Shown piece after piece: positions 58,432 to 64,000 of a stretch of DNA of 64,000 nucleotides. Each line of letters opens with the position of its first letter. Within the stretch, counting starts at the first letter, position 1. Made by a program: the position numbers and the translations under genes. Where the stretch lies: contig CAWDAZ010000004.1 in assembly GCA_963800475.1 (NCBI GenBank), forward strand, positions 62,001-126,000, written 5' to 3'. Under the pieces are notes generated by a model. The model made no database searches. It was not told where the DNA came from and saw only the letters and a list, made by a program, of their open reading frames with translations. Source of the DNA: Palsa-465 sp963800475 (lineage in GTDB: Bacteria; Actinomycetota; Thermoleophilia; Solirubrobacterales; Solirubrobacteraceae).

Positions 58432-60521
58432 TGCCGCCGGCCACTCGCCATCCCGGCTCGCGGAAGTCCCCGGCAGCATCACCCCGTCCGGCCGCCACCA
58501 AACCGGCCCGCGGACAGTCACCGGAGCAGCGCGCCGCCGAGCTGCGCAAGCAGATTGAGTACCACAACTACCGCTACTACGCGCTCGACGACCCGGAGGT
58601 CGGGGACGATCAGTACGACGCGCTGCTCGACGAGCTGCGGGGGCTCGAGGCCGAGCATCCCGAGCTGGTCACGCCGGACTCGCCCACCCAGCGTGTCGGC
58701 ACCGAGCCGGTGTCGGAGCTCGAGAAGGTGCGCCACCCGCAAGCGATGCTGTCGCTCGCCAACGCGCGCTCGGCTGAGGAGCTACAGGCGTGGATCCAGC
58801 GGATGCGCAACTTCCTCGCCCGCGAGGGCATCACCGACCCGAGGTTCGAGTATGTGGTCGAGCCGAAGATCGACGGGCTCGCGATCTCGCTGATCTACCG
58901 CAACGGGGTGCTCGAGCGCGGAGCAACACGCGGCAACGGCGAGGTCGGCGAGGACGTGACCCACAACCTGAAGACGATGCCGTCGGTGCCGCTGCGGATC
59001 GAGATGGACGATCCGCCGCCGATGGTTGAGGTCCGCGGCGAGGTGTACATGTCGCTGTCGGACTTCGCGAAGCTCAACGAGCGCCGCGCCGAGGCCGGAC
59101 TGTCGACATTCATGAACCCGCGCAACTCGGCCGCGGGCACGATTCGCCAGCTCGACCCGAAGCTGGCCGCGGACCGCCCGCTGCGGCTGTGGTGCTACGC
59201 GATCGGTGCGACCGAGGCGATCTCGTTCGACACGCACTGGGGCGCGCTCGAGTGGCTCCGCGAGCATCGTTTCCCGGTGCATCGTGAAGTTGTGCGGCTC
59301 GGGGAGGAGCGTGCGGTAATCGCCCGTTGTGAGGAATGGGAGCAGGAGCGAGGCTCGCTCGACTTCGAGATCGACGGCGCCGTCGTGAAGGTCAACGACG
59401 TCGAGCTGCAACGCAGGCTCGGCTCGGTAGGGCGCGAGCCGCGATGGGCGATCGCCTGGAAGTTCCCGCCCACGACCGCGGTCACGAAACTCAAGGGGAT
59501 CGGCTGGAACCCAGGGAAATTCGGTGACCTCCATCCCTACGCGATGCTCGAGCCAGTGCCTGTCGGCGGCGTGACCGTGAAGCTCGCGACGCTCCACAAC
59601 GAGGAGGACCTCGCGCGCAAGGACATCCGTGAGGGCGAGGATGTGATCGTGCTGCGCGCCGGCGACGTGATCCCGCAGGTGCTCTCACCCGCGCCGCACG
59701 TCGCAGAGCGCAAGGACCGGCCGCCGGCGCCGAAGCCGCCGGAGCGATGCCCGGTGTGCAACACGCCAACCGTCAAGCCGGAGGACTCGGTGTTCACGAA
59801 GTGCCCGAACCGGTCCTGCCCGGGCCGGCGGTGGCAGCTGCTCAAGCACTTCGTCGGAGCGATGGACATCGACGGGCTCGGGGAGAAGCAGGTGAGCCTG
59901 TTCATGGAGCTCGGCTGGGTCAAGACCGCGGCTGACTTCTACCGCCTGACCGCTGGGCAGATCGCGGAGCAATCCGGGTTCGGGCAGGTGTCGGCGGAGA
60001 AGCTGATCGCGGCGATCGGGGAGTCAAAGCGCGAGCCGTTCGGGCGGGTTCTGTACGCGCTCGGGATCGAGGAGGTGGGCTACGTCACCGGCCGCAATCT
60101 CGCCCAGCACTTCCGCTCGATCGACACGCTATTGAGCGCCTCGGCCGAGCAGATCGAGGAGACGCAGGGCGTCGGACCGAAGATGGCGCAGACGATCCAC
60201 GACCAGCTCCACGACGAGCAGATGCTCGCGCTGATCGCGGACCTCAGAGAGCGCGGGCTCCGGTTCGAAGAGGAGGGTCCGCCGCCCGGCGAGGGGCCGC
60301 TCGCGGGCAAGACGTTCGTGCTGACCGGCACGCTTCCCGACCTGACGAGAGAGCAGGCGACCGAGGCGATCATTGCCGCCGGCGGCAAGGTCACAGGGTC
60401 GGTCTCGAAGAAGACGGACTACGTCGTCGCCGGCGAGAGCCCAGGATCCAAGCTCGCCAACGCCGAGCGCCTCGGCGTCCCGGTGCTCGACGAGGACGGA
60501 CTGAGAGAGCTGCTGCCTTAG
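58431..60521 (+). CDS. ligA: NAD-dependent DNA ligase LigA
   Basis: 696 residues. An N-terminal Ser/Pro/Lys-rich extension of ~30 residues precedes domain Ia (YHNYRYYALDDPEVGDDQYD). Lys146 in EPKIDGLAISL is the adenylated lysine; OB-fold and zinc finger (RCPVCNTPTV...KCPNRSCPG, four Cys), helix-hairpin-helix region and a C-terminal BRCT domain (LAGKTFVLTGTLPDLTREQA) follow. Seals nicks in replication. The start overlaps surE by one base. Confidence 0.97.
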   Translation: MPPATRHPGSRKSPAASPRPAATKPARGQSPEQRAAELRKQIEYHNYRYYALDDPEVGDDQYDALLDELRGLEAEHPELVTPDSPTQRVGTEPVSELEKVRHPQAMLSLANARSAEELQAWIQRMRNFLAREGITDPRFEYVVEPKIDGLAISLIYRNGVLERGATRGNGEVGEDVTHNLKTMPSVPLRIEMDDPPPMVEVRGEVYMSLSDFAKLNERRAEAGLSTFMNPRNSAAGTIRQLDPKLAADRPLRLWCYAIGATEAISFDTHWGALEWLREHRFPVHREVVRLGEERAVIARCEEWEQERGSLDFEIDGAVVKVNDVELQRRLGSVGREPRWAIAWKFPPTTAVTKLKGIGWNPGKFGDLHPYAMLEPVPVGGVTVKLATLHNEEDLARKDIREGEDVIVLRAGDVIPQVLSPAPHVAERKDRPPAPKPPERCPVCNTPTVKPEDSVFTKCPNRSCPGRRWQLLKHFVGAMDIDGLGEKQVSLFMELGWVKTAADFYRLTAGQIAEQSGFGQVSAEKLIAAIGESKREPFGRVLYALGIEEVGYVTGRNLAQHFRSIDTLLSASAEQIEETQGVGPKMAQTIHDQLHDEQMLALIADLRERGLRFEEEGPPPGEGPLAGKTFVLTGTLPDLTREQATEAIIAAGGKVTGSVSKKTDYVVAGESPGSKLANAERLGVPVLDEDGLRELLP

Positions 60522-60742
60522 CCGGGGGCGGCGGGCAGCTCGAGCCGGTTGCCCCACGGGCCTTCGGTGAAGAACCGCCGCACAGCTGGCAACGACTCGT
60601 CCCAGTGAACAGGTGCGCTCTTCGCGGTCAGCCGGCCTGCGAGCTGATCGAGCGCGTCCGGCGCGACCCGCAGCGCCGGATGCGCCTTCGCCGCCGGCGC
60701 GAACGGGTCCGCCACGCCCACCTGCAGCTGCTGGATCGCCAC
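60518..60742 (-). pseudogene. 5'-truncated VOC (glyoxalase/bleomycin-resistance) family gene
   Basis: Only the last ~70 residues of a VOC domain remain: LQVGVADPFAPAAKAHPALR, VAPDALDQLAGRLTAKSAPV and RRFFTEGPWGNRLELP, with the metal-ligand Glu in NRLEL. About 55 N-terminal residues, including the first metal-binding strand, are missing, and the frame begins 2 bp before the dacB stop codon. Stop overlaps the end of ligA by 4 bp on the other strand. Probably a remnant. Confidence 0.6.
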
Positions 60743-60744
60743 GG

Positions 60745-62004
60745 TCAGCCGTTATAGCTCGCGACGGCCACGGCCATCTGGTTGCCCTCGACCGAATGGA
60801 CATACGCGGGATCTGAAACCGAATTGATCAGGAACGCGAACGCGAGCGTGTGGCCGTCGCGGGCACGGCAGTAGCCGGCCAGGTTCGCGACGTCGTGAAG
60901 CGTCCCGGTCTTACCGTGGCAGTTGCCCTGCGCGACGGTCCCGTTCATCTCGTCCTGGAGCGTCCCCGTCTCGCCGCCGATCGCGAGCGAGCCCACGAAG
61001 TCCTGGTTGCCGGCCATCTGCTTGAGCAGCGTCACGATCTGGACGGGACTCGTCGAGTCCGCGCGCGAGAGCCCCGAGCCGTCGTCGAGCGACGGATTGA
61101 TCCCGAACTGGTCGCCCAGCTCAGTGCGAACGACGGCCGCTCCTGCGGCGGTCGTACCCGCGCCGCCGAACTTCGCCCCGAGCCCCTTCAGCAGCATCTC
61201 CGCCAGATAGTTGTCAGACGGGGTGTTGGTGAGGCGGATCAGGGTCGCGATCCGAGGCGAGTGCACGGTGGCGAGCCACTGGGCGTCCGCGGGCGCGCGC
61301 CCGGTGTAGATGGGGGTCTTAGACGCGATCTTGACGCCGCGGGCCTGCAGCGCGGCGACGAACTGCTGGGTCGCGTACAGCGCCGGCCGCGACTGCCCGA
61401 CCGTCCCTTCGAAGTTGGCGAAGCCGCGATCGTAGGCAAGCCCGTCGAGCAGTCCCTCGACATCGGGGAGGTCGGCTCCGTAGCCGGTCGCGGGCGTGCC
61501 GCGAGCGGAGTCGAAGTACGTGTCGTCGCCGACGATCGGTCCCTGGATCGACTTGATGCCGGTGTTGCGGATCAGGTTGTCGGCCAGCTGGCCCACCGTG
61601 GCGCCGGTGCCGTACGCGGACTGGTCGAAGGCGGAGGATCCGAACGTTGGGTCGCCGCCGCCCTTTAGCCACATGATCCCGTGGAAGGTGTGACGGCGGT
61701 CGATCGAGCCGGCGGCTAGCACGCGGGTCGTGAGCGTCGCGTTCGGCCCGAACCGGAGGAGCACGGTCGAGGTCGTGTAGAGCTTCTCGACCGATGCCGG
61801 CAGCCGGCCCGTGTTCGCGACCCACGAGAACAGCGCCTTGCCCGTGTTGAGGTCGAGCACGTACGCGCTGCCGGCCCCGCCGGCGTTCTGCATCCCGCGC
61901 GTCAGGGCACTCGCCAGCGCGCTCTGCGATGAGGCGATGGCCACCGGTGGGCCGGCCGCGGCGAGTGAAGCGAGCGCCCCCAGCGTCAGGACGAATCGGC
62001 GCAT
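60745..62004 (-). CDS. dacB: D-alanyl-D-alanine carboxypeptidase/endopeptidase (PBP4 type, S13)
   Basis: 419 residues with a signal peptide (MRRFVLTLGALASLAAAGPP). Penicillin-binding motifs: SVEK (Ser71, Lys74), SDN in TPSDNYLAEMLLKG, and KTG in CHGKTGTLHDVANLAGYC. The large insert between SxxK and SxN is typical of class C PBPs. Acts in the cell envelope to trim peptidoglycan. The gene is divergent from the patatin gene with an 87-bp gap. Confidence 0.94.
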   Translation of the reverse strand: MRRFVLTLGALASLAAAGPPVAIASSQSALASALTRGMQNAGGAGSAYVLDLNTGKALFSWVANTGRLPASVEKLYTTSTVLLRFGPNATLTTRVLAAGSIDRRHTFHGIMWLKGGGDPTFGSSAFDQSAYGTGATVGQLADNLIRNTGIKSIQGPIVGDDTYFDSARGTPATGYGADLPDVEGLLDGLAYDRGFANFEGTVGQSRPALYATQQFVAALQARGVKIASKTPIYTGRAPADAQWLATVHSPRIATLIRLTNTPSDNYLAEMLLKGLGAKFGGAGTTAAGAAVVRTELGDQFGINPSLDDGSGLSRADSTSPVQIVTLLKQMAGNQDFVGSLAIGGETGTLQDEMNGTVAQGNCHGKTGTLHDVANLAGYCRARDGHTLAFAFLINSVSDPAYVHSVEGNQMAVAVASYNG

Positions 62005-62075
62005 CCGGGGTTATGAAACACCCTCGATCGGGTAAAGGCGCGGTTTCGGCCTGGATGCGGTGAGCGGGCCGGGCG

Positions 62076-62081
62076 TACAAT
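62076..62081 (+). promoter_or_regulatory. Putative -10 element for the patatin-like gene
   Basis: TACAAT, close to the sigma-70 consensus, ends 10 bp before the ATG at 62092. No ribosome site lies between, which again suggests a leaderless or very short leader. Confidence 0.45.
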
Positions 62082-62091
62082 CCGCACGAGC

Positions 62092-63357
62092 ATGGGCAAG
62101 GTCGTCAAGCTCGAGGCCGCGGGTAGCGAGCGGCCGGGGCGTAAGGGGTCGGCGAAGGGCCGCCGTCGGCGATCGAAGACTGCGCTCGTCCTGGGCGGCG
62201 GCGGCTTCACGGGCGGCGTCTACGAGATCGGCGCACTACGCGCACTCGACCTGCTGTCGGTGAATCGCACCGTCAACCAGTTCGACGTGTACGTCGGCAC
62301 CAGCGCCGGCGCGTTCGTGGCCGCGGCGGTGGCGAACGGGGTCACGCCCGAGGAGATGATGCGGGTGATCGTCCAGCAGGTGCCGACGCCGTTCCCCGAC
62401 GCGCGCGTCAGCTCGCTGCTGCGGCCCAACTACGTGGAGTTCGTGACGAAGGGCGTGCTGCTCCCGTATCGCCTCGCGCAGGTGGCGCGACGGCTGGTCC
62501 GCGACGTCGGCCAGATCTCGGCCGTTGACCTGGTGGTCGGGCTGGCCGAGGCGCTCCCCTCAGGGCTGTACGCCGGAGAGGGGATCGAGCGGTACGTCAG
62601 GCGCGTGCTGTCGGACCCGGACCGCACCGACGACTTCAGGCTGCTCGAGCCCGAGCTGTACCTCGCCACCACCGATCTCGACACGTGCGAGCGGATCGTG
62701 CTCGGCGCCGAGGACTGGGACGACGTGCCGATCTCGCGGGCGGTCAGCGCCTCGGGCGCGCTGCCGATGATCTACAAGCCGGTCAAGGTCAAGGACCGCG
62801 AGCTCGTGGACGGGGGGATCGTGTCGACCACGAATGTCGACATCGCCGTCGAAGCAGGCGCAAAGTTCGTCGTCGTCGTCAACCCGCTGGTGCCGTTCGT
62901 CAACGACTTCGAGAAGCGGATCCCGACGATTATCGGCTCACGCGTGCGGCACGTGTCCGACATGGGCTTCCCGCAGATCGGCTACCAGGCATTCAAGCTG
63001 CTCGCCTACCAGCGGCTGCACGAGCTCGCGGCTCGGTGGGAGGAGCGCTACCCCGGGGTCGACATCATCCTGATCGAGCCCGAGCCCAACGACGAGCTGA
63101 TGTTCCAGACGAGCATCATGAACTACACCTCGCGGATCGACATCGCGCGCCACGGATTCCAGTCGGTGACGCTAAAGCTCGCCCACGACTACGCGCACTT
63201 CAAGGAGATCTGCGCGCGACACGGCATCGAGATCTCAGCTACACGCGTGCGCAAGGTCGTGAAGCACTTCGCGGCCGAGCGCGAGAAGACTCGCGCGTGG
63301 CGGAAGATCCTCGAACAGACGACGTCCACGTTGCTGCGCCAATCGGCGCAGGATTAA
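62092..63357 (+). CDS. Patatin-like phospholipase
   Basis: 421 residues with a basic N-terminus (GRKGSAKGRRRRSK). The oxyanion loop GGGGFTGGVYEIGA (residues 35-48), nucleophile Ser71 in VGTSAGAF and catalytic Asp240 in LVDGGIVST form the Ser-Asp dyad of patatins. No signal peptide or membrane segment is evident, so it is likely an intracellular lipid acyl hydrolase. The C-terminal half (YPGVDIILIEPEPND, FAAEREKTRAWRKILEQTTS) is family-typical in actinobacteria. Confidence 0.9.
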   Translation: MGKVVKLEAAGSERPGRKGSAKGRRRRSKTALVLGGGGFTGGVYEIGALRALDLLSVNRTVNQFDVYVGTSAGAFVAAAVANGVTPEEMMRVIVQQVPTPFPDARVSSLLRPNYVEFVTKGVLLPYRLAQVARRLVRDVGQISAVDLVVGLAEALPSGLYAGEGIERYVRRVLSDPDRTDDFRLLEPELYLATTDLDTCERIVLGAEDWDDVPISRAVSASGALPMIYKPVKVKDRELVDGGIVSTTNVDIAVEAGAKFVVVVNPLVPFVNDFEKRIPTIIGSRVRHVSDMGFPQIGYQAFKLLAYQRLHELAARWEERYPGVDIILIEPEPNDELMFQTSIMNYTSRIDIARHGFQSVTLKLAHDYAHFKEICARHGIEISATRVRKVVKHFAAEREKTRAWRKILEQTTSTLLRQSAQD

Positions 63358-63378
63358 CCGCCTCGCACCGCGAGGCGG
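63358..63378. terminator. Hairpin after the patatin-like gene
   Basis: CCGCCTCGC-ACC-GCGAGGCGG is a perfect 9-bp stem with a 3-nt loop starting right after the TAA. No U-tract follows on the plus strand, and the reverse-strand gene ends at 63411, so it may serve both converging transcripts. Confidence 0.6.
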
Positions 63379-63410
63379 ATCTGCTCGAGTCCGTTCGATT
63401 AGAGGAGGTG

Positions 63411-63605
63411 CTACGCGCCTGCTGGCTGCGGGCGCTGCGAGGACGCTGGCGTGCCGCGAAGCTCGCGGAGGCTGGAGAGGAAGAGTGTCTTGTCGATCCG
63501 ACCGTTGAAGATCGGGACGCCCAACTCGAGGCACTTGGTGATCACGTCTCTGCGCTCCAGCCCGGACTCACGTGCCAATTCGGTGGGCGTCAGGTGATTT
63601 GCCAT
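63411..63605 (-). CDS. Small DNA/RNA-binding-like protein (IF2 N-terminal/excisionase-like helix-turn-helix)
   Basis: 64 residues from ATG 63605, with AAAGGAG 8 bp upstream. LTPTELARESGLERRDVITK and CLELGVPIFNGRIDKTLFLS look like a three-helix winged or IF2-N-like domain: 'T-P-T-E-L-A-R-E' recognition helix and 'L-G-V-P-I-F-x-G-R' wing. The C-terminus is Gln/Pro-rich. Divergent from the ECF sigma-factor gene, so it may regulate or belong with it. Confidence 0.65.
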   Translation of the reverse strand: MANHLTPTELARESGLERRDVITKCLELGVPIFNGRIDKTLFLSSLRELRGTPASSQRPQPAGA

Positions 63606-63726
63606 AGACCGCTCCTTTGCCGCTTTACATGGCTCAAAAGTATGCCGTTTGTGCCGGATCGACTCAAGCCGAATCGACTCGCGCCGCCGTGGAAGACGAA
63701 CCTACTCGCCGCGGCCCAAAAAGCGG

Positions 63727-63732
63727 TAAAGT
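63727..63732 (+). promoter_or_regulatory. Putative -10 element for the sigma-factor gene
   Basis: TAAAGT lies 51 bp upstream of the ATG at 63784, in the 178-bp gap shared with the divergent small gene. No -35 was recognised. The remaining gap shows no other feature. Confidence 0.25.
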
Positions 63733-63783
63733 GCGCGCGCGCCGGATTGGGGCCAGGCTCGATCCGGTCGCGCATCCAGGTCA

Positions 63784-64000
63784 ATGACGATTGCACTGCA
63801 GGGGACTACTCCTACCGTGTGCGACGAGCACGGGCTGGTCGCTGCCGTGAGGCGCGGCGACGACCGGGCCTTCGAGGTCTTGTTCTCGCGTTACGAGCGC
63901 CGGATCACGGGCTACGTCGCCGGGAAGGTGGGCGACTACGCGCGTGCCGAGGACATCGCCCAGGACGTGTTCATGTCCGCGTTGCGGCGAATCCGCGAGA
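63784..64000 (+). CDS. ECF/sigma-70-family RNA polymerase sigma factor, N-terminal part (runs off the window)
   Basis: The 72 visible codons read MTIALQGTTPTVCDEHGLVA, AVRRGDDRAFEVLFSRYERR, ITGYVAGKVGDYARAEDIAQ, DVFMSALRRIRE. The last part (AEDIAQDVFMSALRRIR) is sigma region 2.2, and AFEVLFSRYERRITGYV region 2.1. A GTG at 63820 would be an alternative start. The gene is cut by the window edge; region 4 is not visible. Confidence 0.9.
   Translation, partial: MTIALQGTTPTVCDEHGLVAAVRRGDDRAFEVLFSRYERRITGYVAGKVGDYARAEDIAQDVFMSALRRIRE

Overview
The window is high-GC DNA (about 70%) with strong third-position GC bias, dense same-strand operons and many GTG/TTG starts. Gene content and order (fusA-tuf-S10-spc-alpha ribosomal cluster, zinc-type S14, L36 and S4, a complete squalene/hopanoid operon, CsoR, ECF sigma factor) point to an actinobacterium. 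Hopanoid genes of this type, the protein signatures and the GC content suggest class Thermoleophilia (Solirubrobacterales-like). That placement is inference; no 16S gene is present.

Layout. 1-2.5 kb: tail of a MoaD/ThiS-type gene, a beta-propeller protein, a small-protein/nucleotidyltransferase pair and a HAD phosphatase; three of these carry frameshifts. 2.5-7.6 kb: a DMT transporter, then aminotransferase, alanine dehydrogenase and a second aminotransferase. 7.6-15 kb: secreted glycoside hydrolases and relatives (GH39/GH5-like, endoglycoceramidase-like, a fibronectin-III-like protein, GH31 with a frameshift) plus a glutathione S-transferase. 15-15.7 kb: Phd/VapC-type toxin-antitoxin pair. 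15.7-23.4 kb (minus strand): hopanoid operon shc-hpnC-hpnD-hpnE-[hpnG::ispH fusion]-hpnH, with 4-bp overlaps through most of it. 23.5-25.2 kb: GNAT, rpsL, rpsG. 25.2-27.2 kb: decayed glycosidase, STAS protein, low-complexity membrane protein.

27.3-42.5 kb: fusA, tuf and an essentially uninterrupted S10+spc cluster ending in secY. Several ribosomal proteins carry long lineage-specific tails: S3 (ten GGPGGRG units), L22 (about 130-residue acidic/basic N-terminus), S17 (about 185-residue N-terminus) and S5 (acidic C-terminus). 42.5-50.2 kb: an accessory island splits secY from adk. It holds a secreted protein, a CsoR-controlled permease-YHS protein with a clear palindromic operator, a SpoIIM-like membrane protein, a large LuxR ATPase regulator and a small conserved-looking ORF. 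A 30-bp sequence occurs twice in this island. 50.3-55.7 kb: adk-map-rpmJ-rpsM-rpsK-rpsD-rpoA-rplQ-truA, with infA missing from its usual place. 55.7-64 kb: small genes, a DUF559 protein, surE, ligA, a truncated VOC gene, dacB, a patatin-like lipase, a small helix-turn-helix-type protein and the start of an ECF sigma factor.

How the parts work together: FPP goes to hopene through HpnC/D/E and Shc, then HpnH adds the adenosyl side chain and the HpnG domain removes adenine, while the fused IspH domain supplies isoprenoid precursors. Frameshifts fall only in accessory genes; every ribosomal, hopanoid and replication gene reads through cleanly. This looks more like gene decay than uniformly poor sequence, although single-base assembly errors cannot be excluded.
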